Below are positions 18,372 to 27,528 of a DNA stretch of 64,000 nucleotides, piece by piece (the stretch's first letter is position 1; each line of letters starts with the position of its first letter). Source of the DNA: Streptomyces sp. SN-593. Lineage in GTDB: Bacteria > Actinomycetota > Actinomycetes > Streptomycetales > Streptomycetaceae. A program made the translations under genes and the position numbers. The notes under the pieces are model-generated. The model was not told the origin of the DNA. It was given only the letters and a program-made list of their open reading frames with translations, and ran no database searches. Location of the stretch: assembly GCF_016756395.1 (NCBI RefSeq), contig NZ_AP018365.1, positions 8,745,501 to 8,809,500 on the forward strand. The letters are read 5' to 3'.

Positions 18372-19181
18372 TCAGTGGAGTTCGGACTTCCAGAAGCCCG
18401 AGAAGGTGATGCGGTTCTTCGGCATTCCGGCCCGGTGCAAGTGGCGGCGCCCCTCCGTGGCGAGCGTCTGCTCGCCCACCACGAAGGCGTACCCGCCCGG
18501 ATCGACCGCGTCGTGGCCGCGCAGCGCGGCCAGCGCGGCGCTGCCGGGCACCGTCCGCTCGTCGGCGCGCGGAATCCACTCGACCCGTACCCCGGGCGGT
18601 CCGGACAGCACGCGGCAGTCGCCGTCGGAGGGCACCTCCTGGAACACGCGGCCGACCGTGTCGGGCGACAGCGAGCGCAGGATGCCGGCGACGGCCGGCA
18701 GCCCGGACTCGTCGGCGACCAGCAGCACGCTGGAGGCGTCGTCGGGCGCGTCGTAGAGGATGCCCTGGTCGATCAGGGCGAGTTCCTCCCCGGGCGCGGT
18801 CGAGCAGGCCCAGATCGCGACGGCGCCGGCCAGTTCGCCGTCCGGACCGCGGTGCACCACGACGTCGATGTCCATCTCGCCGTCCTCCGCACGGAAGTCG
18901 GCCACCGTGTAGTTGGCGCAGTGCGGCCGGATCTCGTCGGGCATCGCGAGGTACGGCTTCCACCAGGTCTCGCCCCCGGCCTCCGGCACGTGGAACCGCT
19001 CCTGGTGCGGGTGGCGGAAGAACAGCCGGAACCAGTGGTCGTAGCCGCGCCACGGGAACTCCCGCAGTTCGTCGCCGCGTACGGTCACCCGCTGCATGTT
19101 CGGGGTCAGCCGCGTGGTCGAGGCCACCGAGGCTCGGAACAGCCGGGATTCGCGCGTCAGGGTGCGTGTACGAGTGCTCAT
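18372..19181 (-). CDS. Siderophore-interacting protein (FAD/NAD(P)H ferric-siderophore reductase)
   Basis: 269 residues. The protein follows the SIP (ViuB-like) plan: an N-terminal FAD-binding barrel with RLTPNMQRVTVRGDEL (about residues 24-39) and WFRLFFRHP, then a NAD(P)H-binding half with SSVLLVADESGLPAVAGIL (about 144-162) and a C-terminal SGFWKSELH ending typical of the family. Such enzymes release iron in the cytoplasm by reducing imported ferric siderophores. The start ATG at 19181 directly abuts an iron box shared with the divergent permease gene, and no ribosome site is possible, so a leaderless transcript is likely. Repression under iron-replete conditions by a DmdR/IdeR-type protein is inferred from the box. 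Confidence 0.92.
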   Translation of the reverse strand: MSTRTRTLTRESRLFRASVASTTRLTPNMQRVTVRGDELREFPWRGYDHWFRLFFRHPHQERFHVPEAGGETWWKPYLAMPDEIRPHCANYTVADFRAEDGEMDIDVVVHRGPDGELAGAVAIWACSTAPGEELALIDQGILYDAPDDASSVLLVADESGLPAVAGILRSLSPDTVGRVFQEVPSDGDCRVLSGPPGVRVEWIPRADERTVPGSAALAALRGHDAVDPGGYAFVVGEQTLATEGRRHLHRAGMPKNRITFSGFWKSELH

Positions 19182-19200
19182 GTAGGTAAGGCTAAGCTAA
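19182..19200. promoter_or_regulatory. Iron box (DmdR/IdeR operator) in a 24-bp divergent promoter
   Basis: gtaggtaaggctaagctaa matches the actinomycete consensus TTAGGTTAGGCTAACCTAA at 16 of 19 positions. It fills the gap between the - strand ATG (19181) and the + strand GTG (19206). A TAAGCT hexamer ends 7 nt before the GTG and, on the other strand, TAGCCT ends 7 nt before the ATG. Both fit -10 elements of leaderless promoters. Confidence 0.85.
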
Positions 19201-19205
19201 CTTTC

Positions 19206-20258
19206 GTGATCGTAGCCACGGAGCCGGCCGCACCGCCGCAGCGGACCCGCCGGCCGTTCCCGTCCCGCGCCGGCGGTCCGCGGGCCCTCGGCGCGCTGAC
19301 CCTGGCGGTCGCGGCCGCGTGCGTCGCGAGCCTCCTGCTGGGCAGCAATCCGCTCACCCCCGGCGCGGTGCTGCACGGACTGCTGCACCCCGGTTCCGGC
19401 ACGGACGCCGCCGTCGTCTACGGCTCGCGGGTGCCGCGCACGGTCATCGGCCTGATCACCGGCGTCTGCCTGGGCGTGGCGGGCACCGTCATGCAGGGAC
19501 ACACCCGCAACCCCCTCGCCGATCCCGGGCTGTTCGGCGTATCGGCCGGCGCGGGGCTCGCCGTGGTGCTCGGGATCGTGGTGTTCGGGGTGTCGGGGCC
19601 CGCCGCCTCGGTCGGCCTCGCGCTGGTGGGCGCGCTCGTGGCGAGCACCGCCGCGTTCGCGATCACCGTGGCCGGCAGTGCCACCGCGAACCCGGTGCCG
19701 CTCGCCATCGCGGGCACCGCGGTCTCCGCGCTGCTCGGCGCCGTCACCTCCTTCCTCACCCTCGCCGACCGCGACAGCCTGCGCGCCTACCAGTTGTGGG
19801 TGGTCGGCTCGCTGTCGGGCCGCCAACTCCACGACGTGTGGGCCACGGTGCCGTTCGCGCTCGCCGGGCTGGTGCTCGCGGCGCTCAACTCCCGCGCCCT
19901 GGACAACCTCGCGCTCGGCGAGGACCTCGCGCGCGGCCTCGGCGAGAACCTGCTCGTGGCGCGCGGCACCGGACTGGCCGCCATCACCCTGCTCACCGCC
20001 GCCGCGACGGCCGCGGCCGGCCCGATCGCGTTCGTCGGACTGGTCGTCCCGCACCTGGCGCGCGCGGTGGTGGGAGCGGGGCACCGCCGACTGCTGCCGG
20101 CCTCCGCACTCGTGGGATGCCTGGTGGTGCTGCTCGCCGATGTCGCCGGCCGCGAGGTCGGCGGTTCCTCGGAGGTCCAGGTGGGCATCATGCTCGCGGT
20201 GGTCGGCGGGCCGTTCTTCGTGGTGGTCGCCCGGCGCCGATCGCTGGTGAGCCTGTGA
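19206..20258 (+). CDS. FecCD-type ferric-siderophore ABC permease 1
   Basis: 350 residues. GTG 19206 is the only sensible start after the promoter. The protein is very hydrophobic with about nine or ten predicted helices. It carries family landmarks: GSRVPRTVIGLITG, AGTVMQGHTRNPLADPGLFGVSAG and the C-terminal AAGPIAFVGLVVPHLAR, which is the ATPase-coupling region. FecCD permeases form the inner-membrane channel that imports ferric siderophores captured by a FecB-like lipoprotein. The stop overlaps the next permease start by 4 bases (GTGA). Two permeases, an ATPase and a binding protein are contiguous here. Confidence 0.93.
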   Translation: MIVATEPAAPPQRTRRPFPSRAGGPRALGALTLAVAAACVASLLLGSNPLTPGAVLHGLLHPGSGTDAAVVYGSRVPRTVIGLITGVCLGVAGTVMQGHTRNPLADPGLFGVSAGAGLAVVLGIVVFGVSGPAASVGLALVGALVASTAAFAITVAGSATANPVPLAIAGTAVSALLGAVTSFLTLADRDSLRAYQLWVVGSLSGRQLHDVWATVPFALAGLVLAALNSRALDNLALGEDLARGLGENLLVARGTGLAAITLLTAAATAAAGPIAFVGLVVPHLARAVVGAGHRRLLPASALVGCLVVLLADVAGREVGGSSEVQVGIMLAVVGGPFFVVVARRRSLVSL

Positions 20259-21412
20259 GGCCCGCCGAGCCGGTGCGTTCGGCCGGGTCCGCGCGGACGG
20301 CGGGCCCCGCCGAGACCGCCGAGTCGGCGGACTCCGCCGCGGCCGGCGGGCGGCCGGCGCCGCGGCACGGCCTGCTGGTCGGTCCGCTCGGCTTCGCCTG
20401 GCGCCCGCGCGTCCTGATCGCCACCCTCGTGGCCGCGCTGCTCGCTCTCGCGCTCGTCGTCACCGCGATCGCGGTCGGCGGCGCGGAGGTCTCGGTGCCC
20501 GACATCCTGCGCACCCTCGCGGGGCGGGGCAGCACCTTCGACCGGCTCATCGTGATCACGCTGCGGATGCCGCGGGTGCTCACCGGCGCGCTCGTGGGAC
20601 TCGCCCTCGGTGTCGCCGGGGCACTCATGCAGACCGTCACCCGCAACCCGCTGGCCACGCCCGACGTGGTCGGCGTCACCTCCGGCGCGTCGCTCGGCGC
20701 GGTGGCGGCCGTCGTGATCGGCGGTGGCGGCGAGAGCGTCGGCGGGCTGCTGCTGGGCGCGGGCATGCCCACCGTCGCCGCGCTCGGCGCGGTCGCGGCC
20801 GCCGCGCTGGTCTACGGACTCGGCTGGCGCGGCGGCGGAGTCGAGGGCTACCGGCTGGTGCTGGTCGGCATCGGGGTGGCCGCGATGCTCGACGCCGGCA
20901 CCAGCTACCTGCTGGTGCGGGCCCGCATCACGCAGGCGACGGCCGCCTCGCAGTGGCTGGTCGGCTCACTGTCCGGCGCGTCGTGGGACGGCGTACGCCC
21001 GCTGCTGGTCGCGGTGGCCGTGCTGGTGCCGCTCGCGCTCGCCGGCTCCGCGGCCCTGGCCGTCTCGCACCTCGGGGACGGCGTCGCGCGTGGCGTCGGG
21101 CTGCCGGTCCAACTGCACCGGCTCACCGTGGTGGCGCTGACGGTGCTGCTGACGGCGGCCGCCGTCGCCGCCGCGGGACCGGTCGGCTTCGTCGCGTTCG
21201 TGGCGCCCCAGATCGCGGTGCGCGCCGCAGGCACCGCCCGCCCGCCGCTGCTGCTGTCCGGGCTGGCGGGCGCCTGCCTGGTGCTGCTCGCGGACACCCT
21301 CGCCCGCACGGTCTTCCCGTGGGACGTGCCGGTCGGGATCGTGACGACCGTGGTCGGCGCGCCCTACCTGATCTGGCTGCTGGTCAGACACCGCAAGGAG
21401 ATGACGACGTGA
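20255..21412 (+). CDS. FecCD-type ferric-siderophore ABC permease 2
   Basis: 385 residues from GTG 20255, coupled by a GTGA overlap to permease 1. A hydrophilic, Ala/Glu/Pro-rich extension of about 45 residues precedes the first helix. Diagnostic stretches are LRMPRVLTGALVGLALGVAG, MQTVTRNPLATPDVVGVTSGA and AAAGPVGFVAFVAPQIA. It presumably pairs with permease 1 as a heterodimer, because the genes are adjacent, coupled and of the same family. The last codons overlap the ATPase start by 4 bases. The N-terminal extension could reflect a later true start, but no better ribosome site was seen. Confidence 0.93.
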   Translation: MRPAEPVRSAGSARTAGPAETAESADSAAAGGRPAPRHGLLVGPLGFAWRPRVLIATLVAALLALALVVTAIAVGGAEVSVPDILRTLAGRGSTFDRLIVITLRMPRVLTGALVGLALGVAGALMQTVTRNPLATPDVVGVTSGASLGAVAAVVIGGGGESVGGLLLGAGMPTVAALGAVAAAALVYGLGWRGGGVEGYRLVLVGIGVAAMLDAGTSYLLVRARITQATAASQWLVGSLSGASWDGVRPLLVAVAVLVPLALAGSAALAVSHLGDGVARGVGLPVQLHRLTVVALTVLLTAAAVAAAGPVGFVAFVAPQIAVRAAGTARPPLLLSGLAGACLVLLADTLARTVFPWDVPVGIVTTVVGAPYLIWLLVRHRKEMTT

Positions 21413-22356
21413 CCGCCGTACCCGCCGCCGACCGGGGCGCACCCGCCGACCGGACCGTACCCGCGGACCCCGCCGTTCCCGGCCGGGACGCACCCGCGGC
21501 CCCCGCCGTTTCCGACCGGGACGCCCCGGCCGTCCCCGCCGTGCCCGTGCTCCAGGCCCGGGGCGTACGGCTGGGCTACGACAAGCGCGCCGTGCTCGAC
21601 GGGATCGACCTGGACATCGAGGCCGGCACCGTCACCACGCTGGTCGGGGCGAACGGCTGCGGCAAGTCCACCCTGCTCAAGGCGTTCGGCCGGCTGCTGG
21701 ACCCGAGCGCGGGCACGATCCTGCTCGACGGGGAGCCGCTGCGGAAGTCGCGTTCGCGCGCGGTCGCCCGGCGGCTGGCGATCCTGCCGCAGAGCCCGGT
21801 CGCGCCGGCCGGCACGAGCGTGCGCGACCTGGTGATGCGCGGGCGCAACCCCCACCAGAGCTGGGCCCGGCCGTGGACGCCCGCGGACGACGCGGTGGTG
21901 ACCCGGGTGCTCGCCGACACCGGGCTGGCGCAGGTCGCCGACCGGGCGGTGACCGAACTGTCCGGCGGGCAGCGGCAACGCGCCTGGATCGCCCTGGTGC
22001 TCGCGCAGGAGGCCCCCACCCTCCTGCTGGACGAGCCGACGACCTACCTCGACCTCGCGCACCAGTTGGAGGTGCTGCGGCTGGTGCGGCGGACCAACCG
22101 TCAGGCGGGCACCACCGTCGTGATGGTGCTCCATGACCTGGGCCTGGCCGCCCGCTACTCCGACCGCCTGGTCGCCCTCGGCGAAGGGGGCGTGCTCGCC
22201 GACGGGAAACCGGCCGAGGTGCTGCGACCGGAGCTGCTCCTGCGGGCGTTCGGCCTGCGGGCGCGGGTGGTGCCGGACCCGGTCACCGGCACTCCGCTGG
22301 TGCTGCCCGAGGAGGACGAGTCGGCCGCGGAGGCACGGGAGCAGAACCCGGAGTGA
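21409..22356 (+). CDS. Ferric-siderophore ABC importer ATPase (FepC-like)
   Basis: 315 residues from GTG 21409, overlapping permease 2 by 4 bases. After a low-complexity leader of about 45 residues (repeated Asp-Arg-Ala-Pro units) the ATPase begins at VLQARGVRLGYDKRAVLDGI. Walker A is GANGCGKSTLL, the signature is ELSGGQRQRAW, Walker B is TLLLDEPTTYLDLAHQLE, and the switch His is in VLHDLGLAARY. This is the FepC/FhuC subfamily, which powers siderophore import. The C-terminal tail is acidic. A perfect iron box lies 8 bp after the stop and serves the next gene, so the three importer genes and the binding protein are probably separate iron-controlled units. Confidence 0.94.
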   Translation: MTAVPAADRGAPADRTVPADPAVPGRDAPAAPAVSDRDAPAVPAVPVLQARGVRLGYDKRAVLDGIDLDIEAGTVTTLVGANGCGKSTLLKAFGRLLDPSAGTILLDGEPLRKSRSRAVARRLAILPQSPVAPAGTSVRDLVMRGRNPHQSWARPWTPADDAVVTRVLADTGLAQVADRAVTELSGGQRQRAWIALVLAQEAPTLLLDEPTTYLDLAHQLEVLRLVRRTNRQAGTTVVMVLHDLGLAARYSDRLVALGEGGVLADGKPAEVLRPELLLRAFGLRARVVPDPVTGTPLVLPEEDESAAEAREQNPE

Positions 22357-22364
22357 GCTACATA

Positions 22365-22383
22365 TTAGGTTAGGCTAACCTAA
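22365..22383 (+). promoter_or_regulatory. Perfect consensus iron box upstream of the FecB-like gene
   Basis: TTAGGTTAGGCTAACCTAA, a full 19-bp palindrome that matches the DmdR1/DtxR-family consensus exactly. It ends 7 bp before ATG 22391, leaving no room for a ribosome site, so the transcript is probably leaderless or nearly so (TAACCT lies 9 nt before the ATG). Confidence 0.95.
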
Positions 22384-22390
22384 GCTCACT

Positions 22391-23395
22391 ATGTCGAACT
22401 TTCCACGCATCCGTCTCCTCCCGCTCGTCGCCGCGGCTCTGATCGCCGCTCTGGCCGCCTGCTCCTCCTCGACCTCCTCCTCGACCTCCGACGCGGCGGC
22501 CTCGCACCAGCGGTGGACCTTCACCGACGACCTGGGCAAGACCGTGACGCTCGACCACGCGCCGACCCGCGTGGCGGGCATGAACGACGAGATCGTTCCC
22601 CTCATGCACTACGGCCTCAAGCCGGTCGCCTCCTGGGGCTACTCGACGATCAAGGACGACGCCCGCTTCGACGGGCTCGACACCTCCGGCGTCCAGCAGG
22701 TCGGCTCGGTCGCCGGTGAGATCGACGTCGAGAAGCTCGCGGCGGCCAGGCCCGACATCATCGTCTCCGAGGTCTACCCGACCGACGAGAAGGGCACGAT
22801 CGACACCACCCAGCCCGACTACGGCTTCAAGGACCTGGCCCAGCAGAAGCAGGTCGAGGCGATCGCCCCGGTCGTCACGATCCTGATCGGCGGCGACGGC
22901 GCGGACGTCGTGGAGCACACCACCAAGCTCGCGCTGGCGCTCGGCGCCGACTCCGCGACGGTCGCCAAGGCGAAGGCGACGTACACCGCCGCGTCGGACC
23001 GCCTGAGGAAGGCCGCGGCCGCGAACCCGGTCACCGTCGCGGCCCTCTACGCCGACAGCGACGGGATCAACGCCGCCAAGTACCAGGACGACCCGGCGCT
23101 GCGGCTGTACTCCGACCTCGGCGTGAAGTTCTTCGCGCCCGAGCCCAAGGGCTTCTACTGGGCCGACTACAGCTGGGAGAACGCCGGCCAGGTCGGCGGT
23201 GACGTGTGGCTGCTCGAACAGGACGGCTACGACCGGGCGCAGTTGGCGAAGCAGCCCACCGTCGCGAAGAGCCCCGCCCTGGCCGCCGGCCAGGTGCACC
23301 CCTGGCTCTCCGCGACGCTCGACTACGTGTCCCAGGCGCAGTACATGGACCAGCTCTCCGGCTGGATCGGCGCGGCGAAGGCGGTCACCGGCTGA
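22391..23395 (+). CDS. FecB-like ferric-siderophore-binding lipoprotein 1
   Basis: 334 residues. The N-terminal signal has a hydrophobic core (LLPLVAAALIAALAAC) and a lipobox ending at Cys23, followed by a Ser-rich tether. The mature part is a class III periplasmic-binding-type fold: TLDHAPTRVAGMNDEIVPL near the start, GEIDVEKLAAARPDIIVSEVYP (about residues 112-133), and a C-terminal lobe with ADSDGINAAKYQD. It should capture the ferric siderophore at the cell surface for the FecCD importer encoded upstream. It has its own perfect iron box. A second binding protein at 26414 is only distantly similar, so the locus may recognise two ligands or two iron-loaded forms. Confidence 0.92.
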   Translation: MSNFPRIRLLPLVAAALIAALAACSSSTSSSTSDAAASHQRWTFTDDLGKTVTLDHAPTRVAGMNDEIVPLMHYGLKPVASWGYSTIKDDARFDGLDTSGVQQVGSVAGEIDVEKLAAARPDIIVSEVYPTDEKGTIDTTQPDYGFKDLAQQKQVEAIAPVVTILIGGDGADVVEHTTKLALALGADSATVAKAKATYTAASDRLRKAAAANPVTVAALYADSDGINAAKYQDDPALRLYSDLGVKFFAPEPKGFYWADYSWENAGQVGGDVWLLEQDGYDRAQLAKQPTVAKSPALAAGQVHPWLSATLDYVSQAQYMDQLSGWIGAAKAVTG

Positions 23396-23435
23396 CGCCG
23401 CGACGGCGCGGGGACGGTCGGCCGCGGGGTGGAAC

Positions 23436-23454
23436 TTAGGGTTGCCTTGCTTAT
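23436..23454 (+). promoter_or_regulatory. Imperfect iron box before the ABC-2 export genes
   Basis: TTAGGGTTGCCTTGCTTAT keeps the TTAGG half and parts of the second half of the DmdR-type consensus. It lies 64-82 bp upstream of ATG 23518 and is followed after 4 bp by the GACA-type element described at 23459. Confidence 0.5.
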
Positions 23455-23458
23455 TTGC

Positions 23459-23469
23459 GACAGTGCGTC
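23459..23469 (+). promoter_or_regulatory. GACA-N3-TGTC-like element, copy 1
   Basis: GACAGTGCGTC in the context TTATTTGCGACAGTGCGTC. It closely matches the element at 50921 (AATTTGCGACAATGTGTC), and both sit just beyond an iron box. It is a candidate operator of a pathway regulator or a conserved initial-transcribed sequence. Confidence 0.45.
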
Positions 23470-23517
23470 GTAAACTCGCGCCGCAACCGCCCGGACATGG
23501 GAAGGGGAAGCCGCCCG

Positions 23518-24677
<1,160 letters not shown>

Positions 24678-24681
<4 letters not shown>

Positions 24682-25493
24682 GCGCGCCGGCACTGCCCGC
24701 CGCCGGGCGGGGGCCCGCCTCCCGGCTCACCCAGGCCTGGGTGCTGGCGCTGCGGTCGGTGACCCTGCTCGGCCGGGACACCGCCGAGATCGCCGGCGCC
24801 CTGATCACCCCGCTGGTGTTCTTCGCGGGCTTCTACGTGCCGATGCGCGGCGTGATGGAGCAGCGCGGCATCGACTACGTCCAGTGGCTGCCGCCGATCG
24901 TCGTCCTCCAGGCGATGATCTTCGTGGCGATGAGCTCCGCCGACGCCGTCGCCGCCGACGTCCAGCAGGGCATGGTCACCCGGTTCCGCACCATGCCGCT
25001 CGGGCGGCTCGCCCCCGTGGCCGGGCGGCTCGGTGCCGACCTGTGCCGCGCGGTCCTCGCGCTGGCCACCGCGGTCGGCACGGCCGCCGCCTTCGGGTTC
25101 AGGTTCCGGGCCGGCCCCGGACCGGCGGTCGGCTTCGCGGTCCTCGCGCTGGCGTTCGCACTGTGCCTGGCGGTCGGCTGCGTCGCGCTCGGCCTGGCCG
25201 TCGGCAACCCGGAGTACACCGCGTCGGCGATGCTCGTACCGCAACTGCTGCTCACCATGCTCTCCACCGGCTTCACCCCGGTGAGCGGGTTCCCCGGCTG
25301 GATCCGGCCGTTCGTGCGCAACCAGCCCGTCTCGCAGGCGGCGGACGCGCTCCGGTCACTGGCCGCCGGCGGGCCCACCGCCCGCCCGGTGACCATCACC
25401 TGCGTCTGGCTGGTGGCGCTGCTCGCCGCCTTCACCTGGCTGGTCCACCGCGTGCTGGGCCGGATGAACCGCACGAAGGGGCGCCGCCGATGA
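24678..25493 (+). CDS. ABC-2 type export permease 1 (DrrB-like)
   Basis: 271 residues with about six membrane helices, starting ATG 24678 in an ATGA overlap with the ATPase. Family landmarks are ALITPLVFFAGFYVPMRGVM, VQQGMVTRFRTMPLGRLA (the cytoplasmic elbow before helix 3) and NPEYTASAMLVPQLLLTMLSTGFTPVSGFPGWIRPF. A basic C-terminus (MNRTKGRRR) faces the cytoplasm. It overlaps the second permease by 4 bases, so ATPase and permeases form one coupled export operon. The cargo is unproven; location and the shared promoter element point to the locus siderophore. Confidence 0.9.
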
Positions 25494-26302
25494 GCACCAC
25501 CACCGCCACCACGACGACCGCCACCACGGGCGCGTTCGGACAGGGCGCCCTCCAGGCCGGGCGGTTGTTGCGCCGGTGGTCGCGCTCGCCCCTGGTGTTC
25601 GTCCAGGCCCTGGTCTTCCCGGTCTGCCTGCTGCTGGTCTTCCGGCTCGTCTTCGGCTCCACCGTCGCGGCGTCCTCCGGCGGCGACAGCCTCAACCGCT
25701 TCGTGCCGCTCGCCACCCTCGTCGGCACCGTCTTCGGCGGCGTCGGCAGCGGCGCCTCCCTCATCCGCGAGCGCCAGTCGGGCCTGCTCGACAGGTTCCG
25801 CGCGATGCCCGTGCACCGCTCGTCCCTGCTGATCGGGCGACTGGAGGCCGAACTGGCCCGCGCGCTGGTGACCGCCGCCGCCTTCCTCGCGGTCGGGTAC
25901 GCCCTGGGCTTCCGCGCCCACGGCGACCTGGGCGCGGCCGCGCTGCCGCTCTTCCTGGCCGTGCCGCTGCTGCTCGGCCTCGGCTTCGCGGCCCTGGTGT
26001 GCGCGGTCGCCGCCCACGCCCGCAGCACCGCCGTCCTCAGCGGGCTGTCGATGCTCTTCACGCTCATGCTCTTCTTCAACACCGGCTTCGCACCGGCCGA
26101 CTCCTACCCCGGCGCGCTGCGCCCGCTCGTCCGCGCCCTGCCGCTGAGCTGCGGCGCGGACGCGATGCGCGGACTGGCCGACGCGGGCGCGGTGCGGGCC
26201 CCGCTGCTGGGCACCGTCGCCTGGACGGTCGGTCTGGTCGCCGTCTTCGGCGTGATCGCCGTCCGCGGGCTGTCCCGCCCCGCCCGCGGCGACCGCACCT
26301 GA
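25490..26302 (+). CDS. ABC-2 type export permease 2 (DrrB-like)
   Basis: 270 residues from ATG 25490, coupled to permease 1. The N-terminus has a Thr/Ala run before the first helix. IRERQSGLLDRFRAMPVHRSSLLIGR is the ABC-2 elbow region, and LMLFFNTGFAPADSYPGALRPLVRALP is the typical pre-helix 6 segment. About six helices are predicted. With permease 1 and the DrrA-type ATPase it should form a heterodimeric exporter. A 9-bp inverted repeat follows in the 111-bp gap to the second binding-protein gene, which suggests that gene can be transcribed separately. Confidence 0.9.
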   Translation: MSTTTATTTTATTGAFGQGALQAGRLLRRWSRSPLVFVQALVFPVCLLLVFRLVFGSTVAASSGGDSLNRFVPLATLVGTVFGGVGSGASLIRERQSGLLDRFRAMPVHRSSLLIGRLEAELARALVTAAAFLAVGYALGFRAHGDLGAAALPLFLAVPLLLGLGFAALVCAVAAHARSTAVLSGLSMLFTLMLFFNTGFAPADSYPGALRPLVRALPLSCGADAMRGLADAGAVRAPLLGTVAWTVGLVAVFGVIAVRGLSRPARGDRT

Positions 26303-26341
26303 CCGGTCGTCGGACCTCCCCCTCCCACGGTGTCCCCCCGC

Positions 26342-26373
26342 GGTCCGCGGTCGTCACCGGACGTCCGCGGACC
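26342..26373 (+). terminator. Hairpin after the export operon
   Basis: GGTCCGCGG and CCGCGGACC pair over 9 bp around a 14-nt loop, 40 bp after the stop of the second ABC-2 permease. It could be a terminator or attenuator before the next gene. Confidence 0.45.
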
Positions 26374-26413
26374 ACGCCGTCCCGCCCGAACCCGTACCAC
26401 CCGGAAGGCCACC

Positions 26414-27445
26414 ATGCACAGCACCACCCGTACGCCCAGACGTGCCCCGCGCGCCCTCGCCGTCGCCGCGGCCGCCCTCGGGCTCTTGCTGGGCGCCGCC
26501 GCGTGCGGCTCCGACGGCCATGACGACGCCGGCGGCGCCGGCACCCCGGCCGCGTCGAGCAGCACCGGCACGTCCACCGGATTCCCGCTCACCGTCAAGG
26601 ACTCGCAGGGCGGCACCACCCTCAAGGCCGCGCCCAAGAAGGTCGTCGCGCTCACCGCCGTCGACCTCGACGCCGCACTCGCCGCCAGCGTCGTACCGGT
26701 GCTGGCCCCCAGCAACCCCTTCTCCGCCGACGGCAGCTACCCCTGGCTGAAGGGCAAGCTCACCGCCGCCACGCAGCTCGTGCCCCTCACCACCACCCCT
26801 CCGTTTGAGAAGATCGCCGCCCTCAGCCCCGACCTCATCCTCGACACCGGCGACTACGCCCCGCAGGACACTTACGGGAAGCTCTCCGAGATCGCGCCCA
26901 CCCTGGCCCCCCTCGCCTCGGCTGCCGCCGACACCTGGCAGGACCGCCAGCGGCAGATCGGCCGCGCCCTCGGCCGCTCCGAGCAGTCCGACGCGGCGAT
27001 CACCAGCGCGCAGAACGCGGTGACCACCGAGAAGGCCGAGCACCCCGGGCTCGCGGGCAGGACCTTCAGCGTCACCTACGCCGCCGACGCCGCGCAGATC
27101 GTCACCCTGTCCTCGCCGCAGGACTTCGCCGTCCGGTTCCTCCAGTCCCTCGGCCTGAAGCAGGCGCCCGCGCTCACCGCGCTCGCGAAGAACAGCAACG
27201 GCGTCGGCATGGTCAGCAAGGAGAAGCTCGACCTGCTGTCGGCCGACCTCATGCTCGCCGCCTACCAGACGCCCGCGCTGGAGAAGGAGATCGGGCGGTC
27301 ACCGCTGATGGCCTCGGCGGCCAAGGGCCACACCCTCCAGGAGGTCGACCTCACCACGATCACCCTCCTGCGCAACCCTTCGACGCTGGGCCTGCCGTGG
27401 GTCCTCGACCAGCTCGACCCGTCCCTGGCGAAGACCGCTTCCTGA
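26414..27445 (+). CDS. FecB-like siderophore-binding lipoprotein 2
   Basis: 343 residues from ATG 26414, with GGAAGG six bases upstream. The signal peptide ends in a lipobox (GLLLGAAAC, Cys31), followed by a Gly/Ala/Ser/Thr tether. The mature domain has KKVVALTAVDLDAALAASVVPV, then FEKIAALSPDLILDTGDYAP and FSVTYAADAAQIVTL, the alternating elements of a type III binding-protein fold. It lacks its own obvious iron box. Downstream is a strong bidirectional terminator before the convergent NRPS operon. Its distance in sequence from the first binding protein suggests a different ligand, for example the apo or degraded siderophore or a heterologous one. Confidence 0.88.
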   Translation: MHSTTRTPRRAPRALAVAAAALGLLLGAAACGSDGHDDAGGAGTPAASSSTGTSTGFPLTVKDSQGGTTLKAAPKKVVALTAVDLDAALAASVVPVLAPSNPFSADGSYPWLKGKLTAATQLVPLTTTPPFEKIAALSPDLILDTGDYAPQDTYGKLSEIAPTLAPLASAAADTWQDRQRQIGRALGRSEQSDAAITSAQNAVTTEKAEHPGLAGRTFSVTYAADAAQIVTLSSPQDFAVRFLQSLGLKQAPALTALAKNSNGVGMVSKEKLDLLSADLMLAAYQTPALEKEIGRSPLMASAAKGHTLQEVDLTTITLLRNPSTLGLPWVLDQLDPSLAKTAS

Positions 27446-27469
27446 GGGGAACCGCCCCGTCGCACGACC

Positions 27470-27500
27470 GAGGGGGCCCGGCACCAGGCCGGGCCCCCTC
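27470..27500. terminator. Strong bidirectional terminator
   Basis: Perfect 13-bp arms (GAGGGGGCCCGGC and GCCGGGCCCCCTC) around the loop ACCAG. It lies 24 bp after the + strand lipoprotein gene and 28 bp before the stop of the convergent - strand NRPS operon. Confidence 0.9.
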
Positions 27501-27528
27501 CCGCGTGCCCCGCGGACCCCGGGGCTGC

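Noticed and set aside
23455..23517. Upstream TTG start for the DrrA-type ATPase
   Set aside because: It lies inside the promoter element, whereas ATG 23518 has a good ribosome site and begins the family domain.
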